This document shows positions 1-7,668 of a DNA stretch of 64,000 nucleotides, piece after piece. The stretch is from assembly GCF_000429325.1 (NCBI RefSeq), contig NZ_AUBQ01000003.1:558001-622000 (forward strand), read 5' to 3'. The notes under the pieces were generated by a model that saw only the letters and a program-made list of their open reading frames with translations, was not told where the DNA came from and ran no database searches. This DNA comes from Fundidesulfovibrio putealis DSM 16056 (lineage in GTDB: Bacteria > Desulfobacterota > Desulfovibrionia > Desulfovibrionales > Desulfovibrionaceae). Made by a program: the position numbers and the translations under genes. Each line of letters opens with the position of its first letter. The stretch's first letter is position 1.

Positions 1-105
1 GGGCTGGGTGCTGTCCCGAACGGGTTCTGGCGGGCGGGCGACGAATCGTCTTCAAATCGGTTCTAGCCCGCCCGCCAGGACACGGACGGGACAGCACCCA
101 GCCCC
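1..105. repeat. Large palindromic dispersed repeat, copy 1
   Basis: The outer arms (GGGTGCTGTCCCG and CGGGACAGCACCC) and inner arms (TGGCGGGCGGGC and GCCCGCCCGCCA) pair around an asymmetric core that contains AATCGTCTTCAAATCGG. A near-identical copy lies at 48343-48441 in reverse orientation. Length, symmetry and intergenic position resemble REP/REPIN-type elements. It begins at the window edge and may extend further. No coding capacity is supported. Confidence 0.8.
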
Positions 106-148
106 GTGCCCTGCCGGGTCCGTGCAGAGCCCGGTTCTCTTGAAATTA

Positions 149-177
149 TTGACAGGTTTTCAGGCCAGGCGTAAGTC
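149..177 (+). promoter_or_regulatory. Candidate promoter of the ilv leader
   Basis: A perfect TTGACA (149-154) is followed 17 bases later by TAAGTC, a poor -10 match. It lies directly upstream of the leader peptide. The -35 match and position support it, but the weak -10 keeps this tentative. Transcription from here would begin close to 184, which favours the second leader ATG at 196. Confidence 0.35.
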
Positions 178-183
178 CCACCC

Positions 184-279
184 ATGCAGACCACCATGAC
201 CCGCAGCGCCTTCGCATCCTCCAGCGTCCTAGTAGTAGTACGCCAGGTAGTTCTTGCGGCCGCTCCATGCGGGTTGTGA
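184..279 (+). CDS. ilvB leader peptide (attenuator)
   Basis: A 31-codon reading frame (or 27 codons from the ATG at 196) encodes a peptide with the run V-L-V-V-V-R-Q-V-V-L, that is five Val and two Leu in a ten-residue stretch (codons 15-24). It ends 24 bases before a strong terminator hairpin. This is the organisation of the E. coli ilvB leader, in which scarcity of charged Val- and Leu-tRNA stalls the ribosome and prevents terminator formation. The codons CTA, GTA and GTA-GTA-GTA are rare in this GC-rich DNA, which should sharpen the response. Too short for automatic gene calling. The role is inferred from composition and position. Confidence 0.85.
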   Translation: MQTTMTRSAFASSSVLVVVRQVVLAAAPCGL

Positions 280-302
280 TCAGTACGTGACATCGTAAAC
301 TC

Positions 303-344
303 AACCCCCGCCGGCGCGGTTCGCCGGCGGGGGTTTTTCTTTTT
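303..344 (+). terminator. Intrinsic terminator/attenuator before ilvB
   Basis: The arms ACCCCCGCCGGCG and CGCCGGCGGGGGT form a perfect 13-bp stem with a 5-base loop, followed by TTTTTCTTTTT. It lies between the leader peptide stop (279) and the ilvB start (404). It is the terminator half of a transcription attenuator. Confidence 0.9.
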
Positions 345-403
345 CAGGCAAGCGCCAGACCTCCCGCCGGACCCACCCGGCCACACAGGAGAGGAGGTCG
401 ACC

Positions 404-2146
404 ATGAGCATCACCGGCGCGCGCTACATCGTGAAATTCCTTGAGAAACAGGGTGTGCGGACCGTCACGGGCATTCCCGGCGGCTCCATCCTTCCCCTCT
501 ACGACGCCCTGGCCGAGAGCAGGGCCGTGCGCCACGTGCTGGCCCGCCACGAGCAGGGCGCGGCCTTCATGGCCCAGGGCATGGCCCGGCTCACCGGGCG
601 TCCCGGCGTGTGTCTGGCCACCTCAGGCCCCGGCGCGACCAACCTGGTCACGGCCATTGCCGACGCCCGGCGCGACGGCGTGCCCCTGGTGTGCATCACC
701 GGGCAGGTCCCCCTGGCCCAGATCGGCACCGAGGCCTTCCAGGAGGTGGACATCGTGGCCGTGACCCGCCCCATCGCCAAGGCCGGGCGCATGGTGCAAG
801 ACGCCTCCGAGCTGCCCGAGGCCCTGCGCTGGGCCTTCCAGACGGCCGCCGAGGGCAGGCCCGGCCCGGTGGTGCTGGACATCCCCAAGGATGTGCAGAG
901 CCAGGAGTTTGTGGAAGAGCCTGAAGGAAAGGACGACTGGCGGAGCGGTGGCGCGTGGTCGCCGGAGCTGCCTTCGCGCCTGGAGGCCTCCCGCGCTGCG
1001 GCCATGATCAACGCGGCCTCGCGCCCGGTGCTGCTCCTGGGGGGCGGGGCCGCCAAGGGCGACGCGCCCGCCCTGGCTTTGGCCCTGGCCGGGCGGTCCA
1101 ACATCCCCGTGACCATGACCCTCATGGGCTTGGGCACCGTTCCCGCAGCGCACCGTCTGAGCCTGGGCATGCACGGCATGCACGGCCACCACGCCGCCAA
1201 CGCCGCACTGGCCGAGTGCGACCTGCTCATCGCAGTGGGCAGCCGCTTCGACGACCGGGCCACGGGCAAGCCAGGCAGCTTCTGCCACAAGGCCCGGATC
1301 ATCCATATCAACCTGGACGCGGCCGAGCTGGGGCGCATCCAGCGCGCCGACCTTGGCATCGCCCGCGACGCGGCCCAGGCCCTGGCGGCCATCCTGCCGC
1401 TGGTGGAACGCCGTGCCCGCCGCGAGTGGCTTGCGCGCGTGGACCGGTTCAGGGCCGAGGCGCCCACGGCGAAAGCCGCTCCGTCCGAAGCTGCCAACTG
1501 CTCCGGCTGCGCCAGGGGGCTTATCGGGGAGGTGGCTTCCAGATTGCGCGACGACGCGGTCATCGTCACCGACGTGGGACAGCACCAGATGTTCGTGGCC
1601 CAGGGTTTCCCCTTCAAGACGCCTGGACGCTGGCTGACATCAGGAGGGCTCGGGGTCATGGGGTTCGGGCTTCCTGCGGCAATCGGCGCGTCGCTGGCCG
1701 ACCCGGAGGCCCAGGTGGTCTGTTTCTCCGGCGATGGCAGCTTGAAAATGAACATCCAGGAGCTGGCCACCCTGGCCGAGACCGGGGCCAATGTGAAAAT
1801 CGTGGTCCTGGACAACCAGAGCCTGGGGCTGGTGGTGCAGCAGCAGAAGCTGTTCTTCGGGCGCAGGAGCGCATCGCGCTACGGGCGCGGCACAGATTTC
1901 GCTGCCCTGGCCGAGGCTTTCGGCGTGGCCGGCGTGGACCTGGACGCCTGCCAGGACCCGGCTGCCGCCCTGGATGAGGCCCTGAACGCGTGCGGCCCGG
2001 TGCTCATCCACGCCCGCGTGGACCGCGAGGCCATGGTGTTTCCCATGGTGCGCCCAGGCGCTCCCAACACCGACATGTACCACGCGCACCCCCCATACCA
2101 CGAGCCGGTCGTGCAGGCGCTGTCCGGGGCGGTGAATATGGGGTAG
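404..2146 (+). CDS. ilvB: Acetolactate synthase large subunit
   Basis: This 580-residue thiamine-diphosphate enzyme condenses two pyruvates to acetolactate, or pyruvate with 2-oxobutyrate, as the first committed step of Val/Leu/Ile synthesis. The N-terminal pyrimidine-binding domain has the G-I-P-G-G motif and the catalytic Glu of R-H-E-Q-G-A. The C-terminal domain has the G-D-G-S...N diphosphate-binding motif (about residues 445-475). GAGAGGAGG lies about 7 bases before the ATG. Length is normal for IlvB. No ilvN regulatory subunit follows, because the next gene is convergent, so the subunit must be encoded elsewhere or be absent. Expression is probably controlled by the attenuator at 184-344. 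Confidence 0.93.
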   Translation: MSITGARYIVKFLEKQGVRTVTGIPGGSILPLYDALAESRAVRHVLARHEQGAAFMAQGMARLTGRPGVCLATSGPGATNLVTAIADARRDGVPLVCITGQVPLAQIGTEAFQEVDIVAVTRPIAKAGRMVQDASELPEALRWAFQTAAEGRPGPVVLDIPKDVQSQEFVEEPEGKDDWRSGGAWSPELPSRLEASRAAAMINAASRPVLLLGGGAAKGDAPALALALAGRSNIPVTMTLMGLGTVPAAHRLSLGMHGMHGHHAANAALAECDLLIAVGSRFDDRATGKPGSFCHKARIIHINLDAAELGRIQRADLGIARDAAQALAAILPLVERRARREWLARVDRFRAEAPTAKAAPSEAANCSGCARGLIGEVASRLRDDAVIVTDVGQHQMFVAQGFPFKTPGRWLTSGGLGVMGFGLPAAIGASLADPEAQVVCFSGDGSLKMNIQELATLAETGANVKIVVLDNQSLGLVVQQQKLFFGRRSASRYGRGTDFAALAEAFGVAGVDLDACQDPAAALDEALNACGPVLIHARVDREAMVFPMVRPGAPNTDMYHAHPPYHEPVVQALSGAVNMG

Positions 2147-2160
2147 GGGGCCGGGGGCTC

Positions 2161-3114
2161 TCAGATCAGCATGAGGACTTCCGCCGCGCAGCCCCAGGAC
2201 AGGGTCCAGCCCGAGCCGCCGTGGCCGTAGTTATGGACCACGGGCCGACCGTCGGGCAGGCGGCCTGCCTCCAGGCGCACCTCGGGGCGGTAGGGGCGAA
2301 GGCCCACGTAGCGGCTCACTTCCTCCGCGCCTGCCAGGGCGGGCTCGATGCGGGCGGTGCGCTCCCGGATGGAGCGGATGACGTCGGGGTCCACAGTCTC
2401 GTCCCAGTCGCCGTGCACGGCGGTGCCGCCCAGCACGCAGCGGTCCGGGCGGGGGAAGGCGTAGGTTGGCGCGCCGCCGGTATCCGTACCCCCTTCGCAT
2501 ATGAAGCAGCGCACCGGGGCGGACGCTGGAGCAGGACGCACGGCCAGGATATGCCCGCTCACCGGCGCGACCAGCTCGTCTGTCGCAAGCACGTGCGCGC
2601 CCAGGCCGGAGCAGTTGACGATGGCGTCTCCGGGGGCGTCCTCCAGGCGTTCGAAACTCGCCTGCCGGATGAGTCCGCCAGCAGCCAGGAAGCGCTCCAT
2701 GAGCGAGTGCAGGTACGGTCCGCACTGGAGGAGCGGCACCCGGATCACGAAGCCGTCCGCGTAGCCGCCGGGCAGTTCGGACGGTGTGGCGCGGCGCATG
2801 CGCTCCGGCCCCAGTCGCGCCATCTGCCAGGGGATGTTCCGGGCTGGGGAGGCTTCCAGCACCAGGCAGTCGGTTTCGGTGACGAAGGCTCCGGGCAGGG
2901 CGGCCTCACGGGAATAGACGCCAAGCGACTCCTCGGCCCAGCCCAGGCAGCGCTCGGGCGGTCCGGCCTTGAAGGGGAAGCACAGGGCTCCGGCCTTGTC
3001 CGAAGTGGTGTGCGGAGGCAGGCGTTCGGCCAGGATCTGCACGTCGCGCCCGGCCTCGCGCAGCCTCAGGGCGCTGGTCAGGCCGATGACGCCGCAGCCG
3101 ATAACGGTGATCAT
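2161..3114 (-). CDS. D-amino-acid-oxidase-like FAD oxidoreductase
   Basis: This 317-residue flavoprotein starts with the dinucleotide-binding motif V-I-G-C-G-V-I-G-L. Near the C-terminus it has H-N-Y-G-H-G-G-S-G-W-T-L-S-W-G, the signature of D-amino acid/D-aspartate oxidases of the DAAO family. Length and motif order match the compact DAAO type rather than the membrane DadA type. It probably oxidises a D-amino acid or glycine-like amine in the cytoplasm; the substrate is unknown. It lies 19 bases downstream of the TudS-like gene on the same strand, so the two are probably cotranscribed. An O2-dependent oxidase would be unusual in an anaerobe, and dehydrogenase use of another acceptor is possible. 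Confidence 0.8.
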   Translation of the reverse strand: MITVIGCGVIGLTSALRLREAGRDVQILAERLPPHTTSDKAGALCFPFKAGPPERCLGWAEESLGVYSREAALPGAFVTETDCLVLEASPARNIPWQMARLGPERMRRATPSELPGGYADGFVIRVPLLQCGPYLHSLMERFLAAGGLIRQASFERLEDAPGDAIVNCSGLGAHVLATDELVAPVSGHILAVRPAPASAPVRCFICEGGTDTGGAPTYAFPRPDRCVLGGTAVHGDWDETVDPDVIRSIRERTARIEPALAGAEEVSRYVGLRPYRPEVRLEAGRLPDGRPVVHNYGHGGSGWTLSWGCAAEVLMLI

Positions 3115-3133
3115 GACGTACCCGGAGCCCTGG

Positions 3134-4198
3134 TCAGAAGTAGTTTCGCAGCTTGAGTTCCAGCGGGTGCGGCTTCAGGAACACCTGCCCGGCCAGATAG
3201 TCCACTCCCTGCACGCGCACGTGGTGGTTGATGAGCGTCACCGGCACGATGAGCGGGGTGAGCCCCCGCTGGTAGGCATCCACCACTTCGATCAGCTCCT
3301 GGCGCTCGTCCTGGGTGATGAGTTTGCGGAAGTAGCCGCAGATGTGCTGGAGCACGTTCACCGTGCGGGGCACGGTGGCCAGCTTGCCCAGCGCCTCCAG
3401 CAGCAGCTTCTCGTAGCTGGCGTGGAGCTCCGGGCTCTCGGCGTCTGTGGCGTGGGCCACGAGGCGCCCCATGGCGCGGGCGTGTTCCGGGCTGTGGGCT
3501 ACGATCAGCAGCTTGTGCCTGGCGTGGAAGCCGCTGATGGCGGCCATGGTGCAGCTTCCGGGGCGGGCGCAGGCCGTGGCCGTCTCGCGCCAGGAGCGCA
3601 GCACGAAGATGCGCTCGATGAAGTTCTCGCGCAGCCGGGCGTCCAACAGGCGGCCTTCCTCTTCCACAGGCAGCAGAGGGAAGCGCTCCATGAAGGCTTT
3701 GGCGAACAGGCCCACGCCCTTGTGGACAGCCATGCCGCCCTTCTCGGAATAGACCTTCACCCGCGTCATGCCAGAAGAAGGCGACTTGCTCTTGAAGATG
3801 AAGCCGCACAGGTCCTCTGCGGCCAGCTCGTCCGCGCGTTTCCTGGCCCAGGCGGTCATGATGGGGGTCAGGTCCCGCCCGGTCTTTGTGGTCATGAGCC
3901 TCGGGGCTTCGGGGTCGCCCACCAGGCGCATGGATTCGCGCGGCACGCCGAACCCGGCCTCCACCTCCGGACAGACCGGCACGAACTCCACGTAGCGCCC
4001 GAGCTCCCCGGTTATCCAGCGGTCGTGCTTGTGTCCGGCGTCGAAGCGCACCGGCTGGCCCAGCAGGCAGGCGCTGACGCCCAGGCGGATAGGCTTCTCG
4101 CCAGGTTGGCCCACGCCCCCGGAGGGTGTCCGGGCTGCGCTGGGGTCCCCGGATGACCGGTCTGCGGCGCTCGCGCGCGTGTCGGCTGGGTCAGCCAT
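3134..4198 (-). CDS. TudS (DUF523) + DUF1722 two-domain protein
   Basis: About 354 residues. Residues 36-180 match the DUF523/TudS family, some members of which are [4Fe-4S] thiouracil desulfurases. C44 (S-A-C-L-L-G), C76 (C-P-E-V-E-A-G) and C131 (D-L-C-G-F) are the expected three cluster-ligating cysteines, with the conserved Glu after C76. The C-terminal half is the YbgA-like DUF1722. The first 30 residues are low-complexity. I chose the ATG at 4198, which gives an 8-base overlap with the kinase gene upstream; an earlier ATG at 4216 is also open. The substrate in this organism is unknown. Confidence 0.8.
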   Translation of the reverse strand: MADPADTRASAADRSSGDPSAARTPSGGVGQPGEKPIRLGVSACLLGQPVRFDAGHKHDRWITGELGRYVEFVPVCPEVEAGFGVPRESMRLVGDPEAPRLMTTKTGRDLTPIMTAWARKRADELAAEDLCGFIFKSKSPSSGMTRVKVYSEKGGMAVHKGVGLFAKAFMERFPLLPVEEEGRLLDARLRENFIERIFVLRSWRETATACARPGSCTMAAISGFHARHKLLIVAHSPEHARAMGRLVAHATDAESPELHASYEKLLLEALGKLATVPRTVNVLQHICGYFRKLITQDERQELIEVVDAYQRGLTPLIVPVTLINHHVRVQGVDYLAGQVFLKPHPLELKLRNYF

Positions 4199-5390
4199 TG
4201 GGTTGCTCCGACGCACCGATCCGGGCGGCCTCCGCCTTGGCGGCGTCGTACACGGGCAGGGTCACCACGCAGCGGGTGCCGTGCCCTTCCAGCGGGGCCA
4301 GGGTGATGTTGCCGAAGTACTTGCTGGCGATCACCCGGGCCATGGGCAGGCCGAAGCCCGTGGCCGTGGGCTGGGAGGAGTGGAAGGGGCTGAAGGCCTG
4401 GCCCATCTTGTCCTGGTCGAAGCTTACGCCGTTGTTTATTATGGTGATCATGGCGAAGCCGTCCTTGGTGGTGCTGGGTACGGACGTCACGCTGATGTTG
4501 GGGTTCTGCTGGTCGGCGTACTGGAAGGCGTTCTCCAGCAGGCAGGCGAACAGGATGCACAGCTCCAGCGGGTCGCCGGAGAGCACGTCGGCCTCGGGCG
4601 AGAGGAACACCTTGAGCGCCGAGGCGGGCACGGGGCTTGTGGCCAGGATCTTTTCCGTGGCGCGCGCGATCAGCACGGAGAGCTCGGCCCGGTGGAACAT
4701 GGCCTGATGCTGGGTGATGTCCATGTAGGCGTTGACGTTTTTGGCCATGCGCTCCAGGCGAACCGCCTCCGACAGGATGACCTCGGCGATCTCGCGGGTG
4801 GCGTCGTCGCCCTGGTGCATTTTCAGAAGTTTGCGGGCGCTGCCGCCGATGATCGACACCGGGTTTCGCACCTGGTGCGAGATGCCCTGGATGACCTCCA
4901 GCTCGCACTGGGTGGCGAAGGTGACGAAGGCATCGGTCTCGATGAGCATGGAGAAGTCCACGGCGCGGTCGATGGCGGTGATGGCCTGGGGCTGCTCGGT
5001 GACGGGCAGGCCGGTGATGGCCACCTCGTGCAGGAAGGCCCGGGCCAGGTTGTAGGCCAGGCTCACGTGGCGGTGGTCCACGTTGTGGATCACGTGGGCC
5101 TGCCCGCTCATCCAGACGTGGGTCATGAAGTCCTCGCCCATGCCCGCCGTGAAGATCAGCGTGTGCCAGTTGCTCCAGTTCCTGTTCAGCTTGCCCAGGG
5201 GCTGGTTCTCCAGGATGATGCGCAGCTGCGGCCTGGAGCGGACGAATTCCTCGATGCGGTTGGCCAGTTCGGATGCCCTCGGCAGGAAAACGTCGGCCCA
5301 TTTTCCAAGAGACTTCTCATGCTTCCCGGTGAGCCCGAGAAGCTCCTTGAATTGAATCATTCGGTCTTGCGGAACCGGCAGAAAGGCCAT
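4191..5390 (-). CDS. Protoglobin/globin-sensor histidine kinase
   Basis: 399 residues from the ATG at 5390, chosen because AAGGAGAG lies 3 bases upstream; an in-frame ATG at 5483 lacks this. Residues about 10-155 are an all-helical globin-coupled-sensor domain. The stretch S-G-Q-A-H-V-I-H, ten residues before S-L-A-Y, aligns with the family's proximal-heme-ligand helix and makes H99 the likely heme ligand. The HisKA helix has phospho-acceptor H172 (G-I-S-H-Q-V-R-N-P), followed by a HATPase domain with N-A and G-F-G-L-P motifs. No membrane segment is seen, so it is probably a cytoplasmic O2/NO/CO or redox sensor. No response regulator is adjacent. It is divergent from the HAD gene. Confidence 0.8.
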   Translation of the reverse strand: MAFLPVPQDRMIQFKELLGLTGKHEKSLGKWADVFLPRASELANRIEEFVRSRPQLRIILENQPLGKLNRNWSNWHTLIFTAGMGEDFMTHVWMSGQAHVIHNVDHRHVSLAYNLARAFLHEVAITGLPVTEQPQAITAIDRAVDFSMLIETDAFVTFATQCELEVIQGISHQVRNPVSIIGGSARKLLKMHQGDDATREIAEVILSEAVRLERMAKNVNAYMDITQHQAMFHRAELSVLIARATEKILATSPVPASALKVFLSPEADVLSGDPLELCILFACLLENAFQYADQQNPNISVTSVPSTTKDGFAMITIINNGVSFDQDKMGQAFSPFHSSQPTATGFGLPMARVIASKYFGNITLAPLEGHGTRCVVTLPVYDAAKAEAARIGASEQPNG

Positions 5391-5468
5391 GCGCTCTCCT
5401 TGCATTGGCGGGTGGAAGACGATACTCAGCCCTTCCTTACGACATTTCCAGGGAATGTGAAATACCAG

Positions 5469-6092
5469 ATGCATACTTGCCAACTACGCGGCATTTTGCT
5501 CGATTTTGGCGGCGTCCTGGCCGAGGAGGGCTTCGCCGAAGGCATGAAGGCCATCGCCCGCGAGAACGGGCTGGACGAGGCCGTCATCTGGCGCGCCGGC
5601 CTTGCTGCCGTGTGGGACAGCGGATACGTGTTCGGCAGGTCGGACGAGGCCGGATTCTGGCGGCTCTTCAAGGAGCGCACCGGCCTTGTCGGCGACGAGG
5701 CCCACTGGCGCGAAGACATCCTCTCGCGCTTCACCGTGCGCGCCTGGATGCCCCCGATCATCACGCGCCTTCGCGAACGGGGCCTGACCACGGCCATGCT
5801 GTCCGACCAGACCGACTGGCTGGCGCTTCTTGATTCCCGCCAGGATTTTTTCAAATATTTCGACGTGGTGCTGAACAGCTACCACCATAACATGACCAAG
5901 AAGGAGCCGGAATTCTTCCTGCTGGCCCTGCGTGAGACGGGCTTAACGCCTGAGTCCACGCTGTTCGTGGACGACAACCCCGGCAACGTGGAGCGCGCCC
6001 GCGCCCTGGGCCTCAAGGCCCATCTGTATGTGGACCGCGAAGGCTTCGAGGCTGAGATCGCCCGGCTGTGCCCCGAGGCGCTTGGCCGGTAG
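5469..6092 (+). CDS. HAD-superfamily hydrolase
   Basis: 207 residues from the ATG at 5469; an in-frame GTG at 5457 is an alternative. Motif I is L-L-D-F-G-G-V-L, as in HAD subfamily IA enzymes of the YihX/epoxide-hydrolase-N type. Motif II Ser is in M-L-S-D-Q-T, motif III Lys in T-K-K-E-P, and motif IV is F-V-D-D-N-P-G-N-V. It likely hydrolyses a small phosphate ester; the substrate cannot be read. It lies 52 bases before psd in the same direction. Confidence 0.85.
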   Translation: MHTCQLRGILLDFGGVLAEEGFAEGMKAIARENGLDEAVIWRAGLAAVWDSGYVFGRSDEAGFWRLFKERTGLVGDEAHWREDILSRFTVRAWMPPIITRLRERGLTTAMLSDQTDWLALLDSRQDFFKYFDVVLNSYHHNMTKKEPEFFLLALRETGLTPESTLFVDDNPGNVERARALGLKAHLYVDREGFEAEIARLCPEALGR

Positions 6093-6144
6093 TCTTCAAT
6101 ACTTCCATTCGACAGATAACGACACAATTCCAAGGATAGACCGC

Positions 6145-6789
6145 ATGCATAAGCCGTACATCTCGCTCACTCCCGAGGGCTGGCCCTCCATCCTGCTGGC
6201 CGGTTCCGCCACCCTGGTGTTCGCGCTTTTGGGCTGGGCCATCCCCGCCGTGCTGGGCCTTATGGTCCTGGCGCTGCTCCTGAACTTCTTCCGCGACCCC
6301 GAGCGCTTCGTGCCCCACGAGCCGGACCTGGCCGTGGCCCCCGCCGACGGCCGGGTGATCATCGTGGCCCCGGCCACCGACCCCATGACCGGCGAGGAGC
6401 GCACCCGCGTGTGCATCTTCATGAACGTGTTCAACGTGCACGTGAACCGCGCCTGCGTGGCCGGAACCGTCAGCGCCATGCGCTACTGGGAAGGCAAATT
6501 CATAAACGCCAGCTTCGACAAGGCCTCCTCGGACAACGAGCGCCTGGCCGTGCAGATCGCCGAGAAGGACGGCTCCACCTGGACCATGGTGCAGATCGCG
6601 GGGCTCATCGCCCGGCGCATCATCCCCTGGGCCCAGAAGGGCGACACGGTCGAGCGCGGGCAGCGCTACGGCATGATCAAGTTCGGCTCACGGGTTGACG
6701 TGTACCTCCCGCAGGGCTATCAACCATGCGTAACAGTCGGCACGCGCACTGCGGCCGGCCAGACGGTCATCGCGAAGCGCTGCGAGTAA
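6145..6789 (+). CDS. psd: Phosphatidylserine decarboxylase, short type
   Basis: 214 residues from the ATG at 6145. The protein matches the short prokaryotic Psd family: two hydrophobic N-terminal segments (about 13-45), the F-F-R-D-P motif, the conserved F-N-V-H-V-N-R region (about 96-102) and a self-cleavage site F-G-S-R-V-D near the C-terminus, where the Ser becomes the pyruvoyl cofactor. It converts phosphatidylserine to phosphatidylethanolamine at the inner membrane. pssA, which supplies the substrate, starts 6 bases downstream, so the two form an operon. Confidence 0.92.
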   Translation: MHKPYISLTPEGWPSILLAGSATLVFALLGWAIPAVLGLMVLALLLNFFRDPERFVPHEPDLAVAPADGRVIIVAPATDPMTGEERTRVCIFMNVFNVHVNRACVAGTVSAMRYWEGKFINASFDKASSDNERLAVQIAEKDGSTWTMVQIAGLIARRIIPWAQKGDTVERGQRYGMIKFGSRVDVYLPQGYQPCVTVGTRTAAGQTVIAKRCE

Positions 6790-6795
6790 CACACC

Positions 6796-7557
6796 ATGGA
6801 CGAACCCGTTCGGAAGCCTCCGGCGCGGGGAGTATACATCCTCCCCAACCTGATCACCACCGCCAGCCTCTTCTCAGGCTTTATGGGAATCCTGTGGGCC
6901 ATCTCCGGGCAGTTCGAGAACTGCGCCGTGGCCATCCTGGTCAGCTGCGTGCTGGACGGGCTGGACGGCAAGGTGGCCCGCATGACCAACACCAGCTCCG
7001 ACTTCGGCGTGCAGTTCGACTCCCTGTGCGATCTGGTGGCCTTCGGCGTTTCCCCGGCCATCATGGTCTACCAGTGGGAGCTGTCGCGCTTCGGGCACCT
7101 GGGGCTCATGGCCTCGTTCCTGCTGGTGGCCTGCGGGGCGCTCAGGCTTGCCCGCTTCAACATCATCACCAAGACCGCCAACAAGAAGTTCTTCGTGGGC
7201 CTGCCCATCCCGGCCCAGGCCTGCACCGTGGCCACCTTCTACCTGTTCGCGCAGTATCTGCCCTCGGACTGGCAGGCCTACATGCCCAAGGTGTGCCTGG
7301 GCATGGTGTACATCCTGTCCTTTCTCATGGTCAGCCGGGTGCGCTACGCATCCTTCAAGGAATACGGGCTCATAAAGGCCCACCCGTTCTCCATGATGGT
7401 CACGGCCATCCTGCTTTTCGTTCTGGTGGCCTCGCAGCCCAAGCTGCTGGGCTTCCTGATCTTCGCGGGCTACATCCTATCAGGCATCATCTACACCTAC
7501 TTGATCTTGCCCCGGCGCGCGGCCGTTCGCGAACCAAGCGAAGAGCTGCCGTCCTGA
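6796..7557 (+). CDS. pssA: CDP-diacylglycerol-serine O-phosphatidyltransferase
   Basis: 253 residues with about eight hydrophobic segments. The CDP-alcohol phosphatidyltransferase motif is complete as D-G-x2-D-G-x2-A-R-x8-G-x3-D-x3-D (residues about 55-80), here D-G-L-D-G-K-V-A-R ending in Q-F-D-S-L-C-D. It makes phosphatidylserine from CDP-diacylglycerol and serine and is coupled to psd immediately upstream. A hairpin at 7593-7633 may end the transcript. Confidence 0.92.
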   Translation: MDEPVRKPPARGVYILPNLITTASLFSGFMGILWAISGQFENCAVAILVSCVLDGLDGKVARMTNTSSDFGVQFDSLCDLVAFGVSPAIMVYQWELSRFGHLGLMASFLLVACGALRLARFNIITKTANKKFFVGLPIPAQACTVATFYLFAQYLPSDWQAYMPKVCLGMVYILSFLMVSRVRYASFKEYGLIKAHPFSMMVTAILLFVLVASQPKLLGFLIFAGYILSGIIYTYLILPRRAAVREPSEELPS

Positions 7558-7592
7558 TTCCGCCCGATTTTTTGCGATTTAGGCAATTGTCA

Positions 7593-7633
7593 ACCGGAAG
7601 CGTCTTGGGCTAACAGAGCGCTTCCGGTCTTTG
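7593..7633 (+). terminator. Hairpin between pssA and leuA
   Basis: The arms ACCGGAAGCG and CGCTTCCGGT pair perfectly around a loop of about 16 bases, followed by CTTTG. The short T tail makes it a modest terminator for psd-pssA. It could also be a leu attenuator, but no Leu-rich leader peptide is visible. Confidence 0.6.
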
Positions 7634-7668
7634 CCCACACCCCGTTTCATCCACACCGGAGGAACACC

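Noticed and set aside
4029-5468. Long upstream extension of the HAD hydrolase frame
   Set aside because: It runs antisense through the kinase and TudS genes. The HAD domain begins at the ATG at 5469.
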